A stretch of 64,000 nucleotides of DNA from Gimesia aquarii (lineage in GTDB: Bacteria > Planctomycetota > Planctomycetia > Planctomycetales > Planctomycetaceae), in contig NZ_CP037422.1 in NCBI RefSeq assembly GCF_007748175.1, forward strand, positions 4,666,334 to 4,730,333. The letters are read 5' to 3'. Below the pieces are notes generated by a model. The model saw only the letters and a list, made by a program, of their open reading frames with translations. It did no database searches and was not told the origin of the DNA. Of the stretch, positions 45,892-56,370 are shown in pieces (positions within the stretch are counted from its first letter, which is position 1; each line of letters starts with the position of its first letter). Both the position numbers and the translations under genes were made by a program.

Positions 45892-47424
45892 TCAAGTTTT
45901 GACGGGTTCCCTGATTTGGCCGGTGGCAAGTTGCATAATCGACTCTTCACTCATTTCTTTGCGAGAGAGTTCTCCCGTTAGTTGTCCTTCATGCATTACC
46001 AGCACACGATCAGAAATACCCAGAATCTCTTCCAGGTCACTGCTCACAAACAAGATGGCCATTCCTTTTGACGCCAGCTCGACCATCAGATGATAGATTT
46101 CTTCTTTGGCTCCCACATCGACACCGCGTGTTGGTTCATCCAACAGCAACACGGCAGGACTCATTGCGAGCCATTTTCCTAACACGACTTTTTGCTGGTT
46201 TCCCCCGGATAAGAACTGAATGATTTGTCGATCATTCGGTGTCTTGATCTTCATCGCGGAGATCATCTCTTCCGTGAGATTACGTTCCTGAGCAAAGTTA
46301 ATGATACCAAGAGTTTTCTGATCTCGAGAGACACTCGCCAGACTCATATTCTCTCGCACCGCCATTTCCAGAATTAATCCCTGCAGTTTTCGATCTTCGG
46401 GAACTAATGCCAAACCGGCTCGAATGGCATCTTTGGGAGAATGGATATTTACTTCCTGCCCATTGACGATAATGGTTCCTTCGCGGGGGGCGTCTATTCC
46501 AAACAAGACCTGCATTAATTCAGTTCGACCAGCTCCGACCAGACCCGAAATTCCCACAATCTCATTTTTTTTGAGTGAAAAGTTGATTTTATGCGCGGGA
46601 TTTGCAGGTGTGCGAATATTTTTTACCTCAAGTACGACATCACCTGTCTGGCGAGAACGATGAGGGAAAAACTGTGAGACATTGCGACCGACCATCATTT
46701 GTACCATTTGATCATGTGAGATCGAAGCACGGTCCAGATCACCGGCATTTTCACCATCTCGCAGAACAACCACGCGATCTGCAAGTTCATTCACTTCACC
46801 TAATCGGTGTGAAATATAAATAATGCTGACCCCTTGTGCCTTCAATTCGCGAATGACAGCAAACAGGGCTTCCGACTCATGAAGCGACAGAGAGGATGTG
46901 GGTTCATCCATAATGAGGATCCGAGCATTGATTGAAAGCGCTTTTGCGATTTCGACCATTTGTTGCTGTCCGACTGTGAGAAGCCCCACAAGTGTCTGTG
47001 GAGCGAGATTCAATCCAACTCGTTTCAGCAACTTTTCTGACTCGATATCAGTTTGTGATCGATTGATGATGCCCCAGGAGTTTGGTTCGCGACCTAGAAA
47101 AATATTAGCTGCGATATCCAGATTTTCTGAAAGGTTTAATTCCTGATGGATGAGTGCGATTCCGAAATCGAGTGCTTCTTCCACAGTCGAAATCGAAACG
47201 GTTTTCCCATCTATGATGAGAGAACCAGAGTCAGGTGTTTGCACTCCCGCCAGGATTTTCATCAAGGTACTTTTGCCAGCACCGTTCTCACCAATGACTG
47301 CCAGTACTTCACCATGATTTAAAGTCAGGCTAACTTGATTCAGTGCTTTAACACCAGGGAATTGCTTTGCGATGTTACGTACTTCCAGCAAAGCTGCCGG
47401 TGAGGCGGGACTACTATTACTCAT
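45892..47424 (-). CDS. Sugar-type ABC transporter ATPase with two nucleotide-binding domains (RbsA-like)
   Basis: A 510-residue double ATPase. The first domain has GENGAGKST and [17 protein letters not shown] with [11 protein letters not shown]. The second has the degenerate GLVGAGRTE Walker A and [14 protein letters not shown] with [12 protein letters not shown], as is normal for RbsA/MglA. The start overlaps the preceding binding-protein gene by eight bases, so they are translated together. Confidence 0.93.
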   Translation of the reverse strand: MSNSSPASPAALLEVRNIAKQFPGVKALNQVSLTLNHGEVLAVIGENGAGKSTLMKILAGVQTPDSGSLIIDGKTVSISTVEEALDFGIALIHQELNLSENLDIAANIFLGREPNSWGIINRSQTDIESEKLLKRVGLNLAPQTLVGLLTVGQQQMVEIAKALSINARILIMDEPTSSLSLHESEALFAVIRELKAQGVSIIYISHRLGEVNELADRVVVLRDGENAGDLDRASISHDQMVQMMVGRNVSQFFPHRSRQTGDVVLEVKNIRTPANPAHKINFSLKKNEIVGISGLVGAGRTELMQVLFGIDAPREGTIIVNGQEVNIHSPKDAIRAGLALVPEDRKLQGLILEMAVRENMSLASVSRDQKTLGIINFAQERNLTEEMISAMKIKTPNDRQIIQFLSGGNQQKVVLGKWLAMSPAVLLLDEPTRGVDVGAKEEIYHLMVELASKGMAILFVSSDLEEILGISDRVLVMHEGQLTGELSRKEMSEESIMQLATGQIREPVKT

Positions 47425-48553
47425 CCGCCTTGGTTTCTTTCTGCTTTTCTGTCGATTCGTTTTTTTTCTCAGTATTTTTCTTGGTGCTGGAATTAGTCTT
47501 GGTTGTTTTGGGTAGCTTTTCTCCAGTTTGATTTGAATCGCCTAAGATCGATTTTAACTCAGCCCAGAACTCTTTTACATTGTCTTTTCTGATCGTTCGG
47601 GCGGGAATGAGAATCGCTTTACTTTCTGGAATGACCGATTGGTCACCATTCGCAAGTGCATTCAGAATGCGGACTGATTCATAACCATAACGGTAAGGAT
47701 TTTGAACAACCGTTCCGACTACTGTTCCATCAACAATCCCTTGTAGACTGATTTCATCTTCATCGAACGAAACCACTTTAATCTGATTCAGTTTTCCAGC
47801 ATCTTTAATTGCTTCCAGGCACAGTGGTGGGTTGTAGGCAAACAGTCCGACCATACACTTCAAGTTAGAATACTTGGCGATAGCGTCTTGAGCATTCGCT
47901 TTGGCCTGAGGAAAATCAAAGTCATCCAGTCGCGTGTCCAATATTGTATATTTGTCATTTTTGACGACTTTGTCCGGTTCGTCATACCGCGTGTTATCGT
48001 AGGAACGATCCATCAATTCATCAATCACTCCCTGTCGACGATGACGTGCGTTTGCCTGACCTAAACGTCCGACGAAAAGCATAACCTCACCTCCTTCGGG
48101 CAACGCTTCCTTAACCAGTTCTCCACACATGCGTCCGGCCTTGTAATTATCCATTCCAACATAACATAGGCGTGGGCTGTTGGGCGCATCCGAATCCTGA
48201 GTGATCAGAATCGAGTTATCAGCAACTTCCTGTAAAAGTTCACTTTGGTTGTCAGGATCAATGGGACTGATGGCAATTCCGTCGATGCCTTGTGCCAGGA
48301 GTTCCTGTACCATCCGTTTCTGGTCTGCTACTCCTTGGGGGGGCATCCTTACTTCCACATTGACATCAAGATCTTCTCCTGCTTTTTCTGCTCCCTTTTG
48401 AGCAATCACCCAAAAAGATGCAATCCCGTTTGTCACGAAAGAAACAGTCTTCTTTCCATCTTCCTTTCCCTGATTGCAGCCGACTATAGCAATTGAAATA
48501 CTTAATATTGTTGTGAAAAGAATGCAATTCCGAATCAATTCGCGACAGCTCAT
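47417..48553 (-). CDS. Periplasmic sugar-binding protein, LacI-like fold, lipoprotein
   Basis: The signal segment IAIVGC gives a lipobox. The mature part follows the ribose-binding plan: [60 protein letters not shown] and [14 protein letters not shown]. The C-terminal 50 residues are Lys/Thr/Glu-rich and probably disordered. AAGGAG precedes ATG 48553. It is the first gene of the importer operon that leads into the C1 genes. Confidence 0.92.
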   Translation of the reverse strand: MSCRELIRNCILFTTILSISIAIVGCNQGKEDGKKTVSFVTNGIASFWVIAQKGAEKAGEDLDVNVEVRMPPQGVADQKRMVQELLAQGIDGIAISPIDPDNQSELLQEVADNSILITQDSDAPNSPRLCYVGMDNYKAGRMCGELVKEALPEGGEVMLFVGRLGQANARHRRQGVIDELMDRSYDNTRYDEPDKVVKNDKYTILDTRLDDFDFPQAKANAQDAIAKYSNLKCMVGLFAYNPPLCLEAIKDAGKLNQIKVVSFDEDEISLQGIVDGTVVGTVVQNPYRYGYESVRILNALANGDQSVIPESKAILIPARTIRKDNVKEFWAELKSILGDSNQTGEKLPKTTKTNSSTKKNTEKKNESTEKQKETKADE

Positions 48554-48903
48554 CAAGCGAGGCTCCTTGTTTGTGTGTTGTGCGGAAGATCAGTTTATGG
48601 ACTAGAAAAAAACAGGATTTCTTCACTTATATGATGCAATGATTTCGTAGAAATATCGACCTTAGTTGCTGAAAATCAAAAAAATAAAAATGAATACCGT
48701 CCAGTTTTCAATGGGTCATGCACCTGTTATCATGGAAAACAGATAATTTCTGTGAGCTGGTTTAGCATCACTTATGACTTTTCTAATTTTACGGACTGGA
48801 GTGAAAAGGCTTTTCGTTTTTTCAGTTTGATTGGACAGATACCGTAAATTCCTTCCTATTTAGTATTACCTTATCCATTTGACATCAGAGCAGGGGCAAC
48901 AAC
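48554..48903. other. Divergent promoter region
   Basis: About 0.35 kb between the importer operon and the large haem protein gene. A short AT-rich hairpin followed by six T lies at 48803-48822 but its loop is only three bases. I see no gene. AGGGG precedes the GTG of the next gene. Confidence 0.4.
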
Positions 48904-51819
48904 GTGATTCAAGCTTTCAAAACTTTGTCTGTGATTGTTAGTGCAGTATTGATCTCACACCCCTTACTGGCGGACGATGCTCATAAATCCCAAACATGGA
49001 CTTTTACTGACAAGGATCATGGTTGGATAGCCTATCGCGATTGCAGTCTCTCTCTGAAAGATAATTCTCTGCAGGTGAAGAGTACCGGTAAAGATCCTCA
49101 TTTTGGTCGTGATTTAAAGGCATCCGGCGGCTGGAAGAAAATCAGAATTCGACTTCGCTCTCCTCAGCGACTGAGAGGAGAACTATACTGGAAAACGCAA
49201 AAAAATAACTCATATGCTGACAAGCGCTCTCAAAAATTCGATACTCGGATGGCACCGAAAAAGTGGCAAGATCTGGTATTAGTCTTTAAGGCGGATTCTG
49301 ATCTGACGGGTTTACGCATTGATCCCGCCAGCCGTAAAGCTTTGATCGAAATAGAATCCATTTCTTTGGAGAACTCAGAAGCCCCGCGTTCTGCTTCAGC
49401 GACTCCCGTTGATCAGATTAAACTATTGAAAGACTTCAAAATAGAACTTTTGTATTCCGTACCAACTGATGAGCAGGGGTCCTGGGTTAGTATGACCATT
49501 GATCCCAAGGGGCGATTGATTGCCTCAGATCAATATGGCGCTCTCTATCGAATTACACCTGCAAAAATCGGATCCAACACGAACGACACTCAGGTAGAAA
49601 AATTACCCGTCGATATGGGAATGGCGCATGGTTTGTTATATGCTTTTGATAGTTTGTACGCAGTGGTGAATGGAGGGAAAGAGCGTCCTTCTGGCTTGTA
49701 TCGTTTGAAGGACACGAATGGCGATGATCAGTTTGACGAAGTGAAGTTCTTGAGAGAAATCAAAGGAGCAGGGGAACATGGACCGCATGCCATCATTCTT
49801 TCGCCTGATAAGAAGTCACTTTATATCGCTGCGGGAAATCATACCGATCTACCCAAACCTGAAAAATCCTTAGTCCCACGCAATTGGGATGAAGATCTGC
49901 TTTTACCACGATTATGGGACGCCCGTGGTCATGCTGCCGGCAAACTGGCTCCTGGTGGTTGGATTTGTCGTACCGACCCTGATGGAAAAGAATTTGAAGT
50001 TGTCAGCATTGGGTTTCGGAATGAGTATGATATCGCCTTCAATCCAGAAGGAGAACTATTTACTTACGATGCTGATATGGAATGGGATGTCGGGTCTCCC
50101 TGGTATCGTCCCACACGTGTCAATCATGCGACCAGCGGTAGTGAATTTGGTTGGCGCTCCGGAACTGGTAAATGGCCTGATTACTATCCCGATAGTCTAC
50201 CTGCTGTTGTGAATATCGGTCAGGGTTCACCCACCGGTATCGTTTTTGGAACAGGTGCAAAATTTCCGGCAAAGTATCAAGATGCCTTGTTTATTTCTGA
50301 CTGGAGCTACGGCATCATTTACGCAGTACATATGAAACCACAAGGGGCCTCTTATGTTGCGACATATGAAAAATTTGCCTCAGCCACACCATTGCCAGTG
50401 ACAGATTTAGTTGTCAATCCGGTCGATGGTGCGTTTTATTTCACGATCGGTGGTAGAAGGACTCAATCTGGTCTGTACCGTATTACTTATACCGGAAACG
50501 AGTCGACAGCTCCTGTTGAGCCTACACCAGATGCTCTGGCAGGTTTGCGAGAATTGCGACGTGATCTGGAAGAATTCCATGGTCAGCAGGGAGAAAACAT
50601 TGTCTATTCCGTATGGCCTTATTTAGGGCATCAAGACCGGCATATTCGCTATGCAGCGCGAATTGCCCTGGAGCATCAGCCAGTTGAGCAATGGCAAAAT
50701 TGTGTACTTCTGGAAAAAGACCCAGCGAAGTTGATTACAGCAGGTATTGCTTTAGCTCGGAATGGAAAGCCAAGCTTCAAAACGCCGTTACTGAATCGAT
50801 TGAAAAGCTTAGACTGGAACGCACTCACTGCAAACCAGAAAATGGATTTGTTACGTCTTTACCAATTAGTGTTTGTTCGCTTGGGTGAACCAACGGAATC
50901 AGAACGTAAAAACGTTCTCGCTCAAATTAATAAAGCTTATCCAGCTCAGAACTCATTTATGAATCGAGAGTTGAGCCGGGTTTTGGTTTATTTAAATGCC
51001 CCCAAGGTCATTGAGCGAACTTTGGAACTTCAAAACAAAGCATTGACGCAAGAAGAACAGATTCATTATGCCAAAGTGCTCAGCAGCCTTGCTGCTGGTT
51101 GGAATGATGACTTGCGAAAGAAATATTTTAATTGGTATGTAAAATCGACAGCCCACAAAGGGGGGATGTCATTTAATAAGTTCCTGGTTAATATTCGAGC
51201 AGAAGCAATCAAAACGCTCAGTGACCAGGAGAAAGAAATGCTCAAGCCGATCCTGGAAGTGAATCTGGAAAAATCAGCACCTGTTGTGAAAGGACCCCCG
51301 CGTCCATTTGTCAAAAAGTGGACTGTGAGCGAGTTATTAGACGCTGCCAATAATGATAAGATACAGCGCAATTTTGAGCGTGGACGAGAAATGTTTGCCG
51401 CGACGTCCTGTTTCAAATGCCACCGCTTCGCAGGAGAAGGAGGAACTATCGGCCCTGATCTTACTGGAGCAGGGGGGCGTTTTAATGCTCAGAATTTATT
51501 GGAATCAATCATTGAACCATCTAAAGTCATTTCAGATCAATATGCATCGACCATGTTTATTTTGGATGATGGACGTGTTGTCAATGGGCGCGTGATTAAC
51601 TTGAGTGGCAAGAACTTGATGGTACTCACAGATATGACGAACCCCAGTAATTTGACCGTAGTAAACCGTGATACCATTGATGAAATGCTACCTTCCAAAT
51701 CTTCGATGATGCCAACAGGACTCATCGATACATTGACTAAAGAAGAAGCATTGGACTTATTAGCGTATCTGCGATCAGGTGGCAAAACCGATCATGAACT
51801 GTTTCAAAAAAAGAAATAG
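48904..51819 (+). CDS. Exported PVC-type haem-binding protein with sorbosone-dehydrogenase-like propeller
   Basis: A 971-residue exported protein (signal peptide ending near LLADD). Residues about 25-160 form a beta-sandwich reminiscent of carbohydrate-binding modules. Residues about 175-550 form a glucose/sorbosone-dehydrogenase-like beta propeller (GMAHGLLYAFDSLYAVVNGG, GEHGPHAIILSPDKKSLYIAAGNHTD). A helical repeat region follows, then a C-terminal cytochrome c part with CFKCH at 836-840 (TIGR02603-type domain). A GTG start follows AGGGG. In planctomycetes such proteins are linked to oxidative polysaccharide use; the exact reaction is unknown. Confidence 0.88.
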   Translation: MIQAFKTLSVIVSAVLISHPLLADDAHKSQTWTFTDKDHGWIAYRDCSLSLKDNSLQVKSTGKDPHFGRDLKASGGWKKIRIRLRSPQRLRGELYWKTQKNNSYADKRSQKFDTRMAPKKWQDLVLVFKADSDLTGLRIDPASRKALIEIESISLENSEAPRSASATPVDQIKLLKDFKIELLYSVPTDEQGSWVSMTIDPKGRLIASDQYGALYRITPAKIGSNTNDTQVEKLPVDMGMAHGLLYAFDSLYAVVNGGKERPSGLYRLKDTNGDDQFDEVKFLREIKGAGEHGPHAIILSPDKKSLYIAAGNHTDLPKPEKSLVPRNWDEDLLLPRLWDARGHAAGKLAPGGWICRTDPDGKEFEVVSIGFRNEYDIAFNPEGELFTYDADMEWDVGSPWYRPTRVNHATSGSEFGWRSGTGKWPDYYPDSLPAVVNIGQGSPTGIVFGTGAKFPAKYQDALFISDWSYGIIYAVHMKPQGASYVATYEKFASATPLPVTDLVVNPVDGAFYFTIGGRRTQSGLYRITYTGNESTAPVEPTPDALAGLRELRRDLEEFHGQQGENIVYSVWPYLGHQDRHIRYAARIALEHQPVEQWQNCVLLEKDPAKLITAGIALARNGKPSFKTPLLNRLKSLDWNALTANQKMDLLRLYQLVFVRLGEPTESERKNVLAQINKAYPAQNSFMNRELSRVLVYLNAPKVIERTLELQNKALTQEEQIHYAKVLSSLAAGWNDDLRKKYFNWYVKSTAHKGGMSFNKFLVNIRAEAIKTLSDQEKEMLKPILEVNLEKSAPVVKGPPRPFVKKWTVSELLDAANNDKIQRNFERGREMFAATSCFKCHRFAGEGGTIGPDLTGAGGRFNAQNLLESIIEPSKVISDQYASTMFILDDGRVVNGRVINLSGKNLMVLTDMTNPSNLTVVNRDTIDEMLPSKSSMMPTGLIDTLTKEEALDLLAYLRSGGKTDHELFQKKK

Positions 51820-52085
51820 CTTCTTGACGTAGAAGATTCTACCTCATTGAATACTTTTGTATTCGTTGCTGGGATTAATCTGGGGTGCCAGAGGTGAATT
51901 CATATTTATCGCCTTCGAAAATCTAATCCATGTGTATGATCTATAGACAACGATTCTTCACTTACTCTGCATGGATCAAGAGTATCTCACGTTTGCCTAC
52001 CAGGGACTTCTTCATTGACTAACAGGCATATATGGAAAACTCATCCCAGGACTATTGGCTTAAGACGAATTGAAATCACAATACT

Positions 52086-53357
52086 ATGCTGAAAACTTCG
52101 AATCTTATTACTCGCCGAGACTGGCTTGCTAATACGGCGGCCATCGCCTGTGGTTCAGTTGCTCATCAGGCGATTGCCAATTCAGCAAAGCCGGTCAAGA
52201 CGAAATCGGTTGCTGCCATCGTCTCGATCTATGAACAGGGGACTCACGCTGATGTTCTGATTGGAAAAATTCTGGAGGGTTGGAAACAAGATGGCGGAGC
52301 TGGCCCGGCACTAAAACTGGCATCGCTGTACGTCGATCAGTTTACCGATAAGGATATGTCTCGCAAGATGGCTGCCAGGTACAATGTGCCGATATTCGAT
52401 TCGATCGAAAACGCCGTCACTGTTGGTAGCGATCGTATACCTGTCGATGGTGTGATCAGTATTGGAGAGCATGGTGACTATCCCTTCAATGAAAAAGAGC
52501 AGCAGCTCTATCCTCGTCGCCGTTTCTTTAAAGAGATTACTGATACTTTTAAAAAGTACGGCCGCGTTGTTCCTGTGTTTAATGACAAGCACCTTGGGCC
52601 AGTTTGGTCAGATGCAAAATGGATTTACAATCGTGCACAGAAGATGAATGTTCCTTTTATGGCTGGGTCGTCTCTACCTCTGACGTATCGAAAGCCTGAA
52701 CTCAAAGTCCCGATGGGATCTGAAATCGAGGCAGCGGTAGGGATCGGGTACTCTGGTCTTGACATCTATGGTATTCATGCACTTGAAAGTTATCAGTGTT
52801 TGGTTGAGCGACGTCGTGGTGCCGAAAAAGGCGTTAAATGGGCGCAATGTTTGCAGGGGGATGAGATGTGGAATACCCTTGATTCTGGCATTGTTCCCAA
52901 AGATGTATTCAATACAGCACTCGCGGCAGTACCGAAAAGAGGCAATGTGAATGTTCGTGAAGACTCAGATGCTGCCCTGTTTCTTTTCAAGTACAACGAT
53001 GGATTTTTAGGAGTCCAGTTTATGCTGCAGTCGGTGAACCGAACGTCGGTGGCGCTGAAGCTTAAGGGACAGAAACCCATTGCCACGCAATTTGAAGAGC
53101 GACCGGAACCCTCTCATCCACATTTTGCTTATCTATTGAAAGCAATTGAAGGGATGATCCATACAGGACGTCCGAGCTATCCTGTTGAGCGAACATTTTT
53201 AACCGGGGGGATTCTTGATCGAGCACTTACGTCACGAGTTCTCAACGGCAAAAAATTGATGACTCCCGAATTGTCGATTCAGTATCAACCAGTCGACTAT
53301 CCACACGCACCCGTGCCTGAATTGACCTCTTATGATACCCGCTCTTCAGTAGAATAG
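52086..53357 (+). CDS. Tat-exported protein, Gfo/Idh-like, unknown function
   Basis: A 423-residue protein with a twin-arginine leader (TRRDWLANTAAIACGSVAHQAIA). The mature part repeats a nucleotide-fold-like pattern (VAAIVSIYEQGTHADVLIGKILEGW, DGVISIGEHGDYPFN). Its centre resembles the C-terminal domain of Gfo/Idh/MocA proteins only weakly. It follows the haem protein gene by about 270 bases in the same direction. I would not assign a reaction. Confidence 0.65.
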   Translation: MLKTSNLITRRDWLANTAAIACGSVAHQAIANSAKPVKTKSVAAIVSIYEQGTHADVLIGKILEGWKQDGGAGPALKLASLYVDQFTDKDMSRKMAARYNVPIFDSIENAVTVGSDRIPVDGVISIGEHGDYPFNEKEQQLYPRRRFFKEITDTFKKYGRVVPVFNDKHLGPVWSDAKWIYNRAQKMNVPFMAGSSLPLTYRKPELKVPMGSEIEAAVGIGYSGLDIYGIHALESYQCLVERRRGAEKGVKWAQCLQGDEMWNTLDSGIVPKDVFNTALAAVPKRGNVNVREDSDAALFLFKYNDGFLGVQFMLQSVNRTSVALKLKGQKPIATQFEERPEPSHPHFAYLLKAIEGMIHTGRPSYPVERTFLTGGILDRALTSRVLNGKKLMTPELSIQYQPVDYPHAPVPELTSYDTRSSVE

Positions 53358-53425
53358 GGGAATATCAATCTGCTCTTTTCTTAGCGATTTTACTTTGACT
53401 CACTCAGAATATTTGCGAGTCTGAA

Positions 53426-56317
53426 CTACTGAGTTTTAGATGCCAAGTTCTCTTTGTGCCTTACATGCAGCAGTACAGGGATGGATGTTTGCCTGCCTTC
53501 TTGTGCCGCTTGAATGTGGAACAGCCGCGTTGTTTCCGGAACCCATTTCGCCGCAGTCAGATAAAACGTTCGTTCGTTTTGATCATCCAGCAGTAACAGC
53601 CCATTCAAGCCGATGTTATCGACATAAACTCCATGGGGTAGATTTCGTCCCGCATACTCGCGACCAAACCCAACGACACCTTTATATCCGTCTCGTAAAA
53701 GCAGGACCTTAGCCGCGATCGTTTCACCAGGATGAATTGTGAGCTCCAAAGGTTTTTCTGGAATCTCTATAAAATTTAATCCCGCGCCACTTTTTGTATT
53801 TGTATCCATTGCTGCGATTCGAATAATTAATCTCGGGCTTTTCAATAACTGAATGGTACCCAATGAATTTACCGGATGTGTTTGCTTTTTACCAGCAATC
53901 ATTGCAGAGGCCGTGACTTTGATTGGGTGATATTTTTTATCTGTCGGTCTGGGAGCTACAAGAGGCCCAGGGAGATCTGTTACTGGGTCTGCAGAAATGA
54001 CACCATATGCACGATCATGTCCTGCCTGGATAATAATCGGGCTGGTAACATGAAATCCGGGAGGTACATCTGAAATGTCAACTTGAATCGGGCCATCGAA
54101 CCCATCCATACGCTGTGCGACGACTTCAATTTCTTTCCCGCTACCTGCGTTGATTTTTGGATTTGCTCCTTTCAGTGTCACCTTGAAGTCCGGTTTTCTG
54201 GGGCGAACGGTCAACTCATAATGAAAGTCTTTTCCCTGGAATCCCCGAACATCAGAAACACGTACGTAGTAAGTACCGTCCTTTGGGGCCTTAAATATCA
54301 GTCGGGAATCGTCGCCCAGTTCTCGTCTACCATCATCATTATTTTCATAATAGATTGTGAACACCGGAAGACCGTTGGGAGGTAACTCCGTTCCTACAGG
54401 ATGAGGCTCTACAATATAACAGGGTTCATGCAGTGCGTGAGTAATGGGGCTGGTCCCAAAATAAGTGTAACGTTTCCCACCACTGCCGGGGTAGACGTTA
54501 AATCCTGAATCTGGACCACGTGGATACAGCCAGAGTTTTACCACTTCGCCGTTGGCATACAGGTATTCGTTCAATTCCATTTCCTGCCAATTATGGATCC
54601 GGAAGTCATTTAAGATATTGGAATCTTTGCCTCGGAATGTGAAATATGAATCCCGGACAGCCCGCAGTAAAACTCTGGGGATCTGTTTTCCCTCCGCATC
54701 GAGCACTTCGATTTTTGAGTCAAGCTTGGATTTTTTGCGTGCCGCATTGGTTTCAATGAGCCATTCTTCACCTGCCTTGGATTCAAATCGATATAAGTCC
54801 AGATCGGAATGATCTTGTTGAGAGGAATGAATCATACCACTGGCGACAACGGAAGGTGATGTCAGAACAGTCGCTTCTTTCGGGTGGTTATTGGGCTCCT
54901 GCTCTTTTAATTTGACCGCTTTGATCATTTTTTTGTTATGTAGATTTGGTTTCGTTCTGGTGACTGTATGATTTTGTTTTTTCTTGGGAGAGATTGAGTT
55001 TGATAGAAGTGGATACTGTTCTACAAGACCATTGCTAAATCCGACCAGAGCGATTTTCGAATCTGGCGAAAAAGTAACCGAAGTAGGAATTGCAGGTAAA
55101 TCGTCTACTACATCTAACAGAACTAACTGCTCAGCATCCCAGATTTTCAATGAGCGGTCATCGGAAATAGAGGCCAGGAGTTTGTTGTCAGGGGAATAAA
55201 CAAATTGGATTACCGGACTTTCATGTGCGAAGCGCGCTGTAATCAATGGATTGATTTTTGCTGAGTTTCGCGAAACAAATTTCCATTTTCGAATACGGTT
55301 ATCTGCACCTGCTGCAAGAATAAATCTTCCATCTGGACTGAATGAGACGGCAAATTGTTCTTTGAGAGGCTGGCTGAGAGTATCCAGACGGTTACCCGTT
55401 GAAACCTGCCAGACTTTTACTGTAGAGTCAGCGGAGGCACTGGCGAGTGTTGTGCTGTCAGGACTGAATGCCAGATCAAAAATGGCCCCATTGTGCCCTG
55501 TTAACTCCCGTATTTTTTTCCCGGATTCGACATCCCAAAGAATAATGTTTCGATCATAGCTGCCGGTAGCGAGCCATTTTTTATTCGGGCTGATCTGGGA
55601 AGCATACAATACATCTCTATGACCCGAAAATTCTTTTAACTTTTTACCAGTCGAAACGTCCCAGATGATGGATTTCCCAAACAGGCCTGTTGTTCCCGAA
55701 GAAGTGATCAACCACTTTCCGTCAGGGCTATATCGTACTGAATTTACTTTACCGGGAAGATCTTTCAACTTATGAACCGTTTTACCAGAGCTGAGTGATA
55801 AAATTTCTAATTCTGCAAAACGGGCGATAGCGAGCATGCCACTTTGGGAAGAAGCAAGAGAGGTAATCGGTCTTTTAAGCGATTTCGCAGGAGCAATTTG
55901 GGGAATTAATAATTGAGTGCGCGTTGGTTCTTTTCCGGATGGTCCTTTAGCTCCCTGGCCGATCCACTCTTCCAGAAGTTGAATCTCTTGTGAAGTGAGT
56001 TTCTCACCACTGTCTTCAGGGGGCATTACTGGCTTGGCTTCGCCTTTGATCATCCGCATCAGGCGACTGCTGTTACTGTCGCCGGGAAGAATCGCAGGTC
56101 CATGTGTGCCGCCTTTAAGCAGCCCCTTGTATGTGTCGATTGCGAATTTTCCTTCGGGGTCATCAACACTATGACAACTTTCGCAATACTTTCGAAACAA
56201 CGGGGCGATCTGTTTTTGATAATCAATTTGTGCTTCTTCTGCCTGTAAAGAGTTCGCAGAAGCGAATACAAGAGCGATTGAAAAAGCCAGAATTGTTTTT
56301 GTCAAAATGTGTGACAT
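53426..56317 (-). CDS. Exported cytochrome c / WD40 / pre-peptidase domain fusion
   Basis: A 963-residue exported protein. A cytochrome-like domain with CESCH (45-49) and the planctomycete MPPEDSGEKLTSQEIQLLEEWI end is followed by about six to seven WD40 repeats (for example WLITSSGTTGLFGKSIIWDVSTGKKLKEF; TLASASADSTVKVWQV). Then come a pre-peptidase C-terminal-like beta domain and a C-terminal beta region. Such fusions are a planctomycete speciality. The ATG follows GAGG. It is probably in one operon with the two genes upstream. Confidence 0.85.
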   Translation of the reverse strand: MSHILTKTILAFSIALVFASANSLQAEEAQIDYQKQIAPLFRKYCESCHSVDDPEGKFAIDTYKGLLKGGTHGPAILPGDSNSSRLMRMIKGEAKPVMPPEDSGEKLTSQEIQLLEEWIGQGAKGPSGKEPTRTQLLIPQIAPAKSLKRPITSLASSQSGMLAIARFAELEILSLSSGKTVHKLKDLPGKVNSVRYSPDGKWLITSSGTTGLFGKSIIWDVSTGKKLKEFSGHRDVLYASQISPNKKWLATGSYDRNIILWDVESGKKIRELTGHNGAIFDLAFSPDSTTLASASADSTVKVWQVSTGNRLDTLSQPLKEQFAVSFSPDGRFILAAGADNRIRKWKFVSRNSAKINPLITARFAHESPVIQFVYSPDNKLLASISDDRSLKIWDAEQLVLLDVVDDLPAIPTSVTFSPDSKIALVGFSNGLVEQYPLLSNSISPKKKQNHTVTRTKPNLHNKKMIKAVKLKEQEPNNHPKEATVLTSPSVVASGMIHSSQQDHSDLDLYRFESKAGEEWLIETNAARKKSKLDSKIEVLDAEGKQIPRVLLRAVRDSYFTFRGKDSNILNDFRIHNWQEMELNEYLYANGEVVKLWLYPRGPDSGFNVYPGSGGKRYTYFGTSPITHALHEPCYIVEPHPVGTELPPNGLPVFTIYYENNDDGRRELGDDSRLIFKAPKDGTYYVRVSDVRGFQGKDFHYELTVRPRKPDFKVTLKGANPKINAGSGKEIEVVAQRMDGFDGPIQVDISDVPPGFHVTSPIIIQAGHDRAYGVISADPVTDLPGPLVAPRPTDKKYHPIKVTASAMIAGKKQTHPVNSLGTIQLLKSPRLIIRIAAMDTNTKSGAGLNFIEIPEKPLELTIHPGETIAAKVLLLRDGYKGVVGFGREYAGRNLPHGVYVDNIGLNGLLLLDDQNERTFYLTAAKWVPETTRLFHIQAAQEGRQTSIPVLLHVRHKENLASKTQ

Positions 56318-56370
56318 CGATGACCTCAAGTCAGCTATATAAAGTATTTAAATTAGCTAGTGCTATCAAT

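Noticed and set aside
48803-48822. Possible terminator, AT-rich stem with six T
   Set aside because: The loop is three bases and the stem only A-T rich; it is upstream of a gene and not at a gene end, so support is weak.
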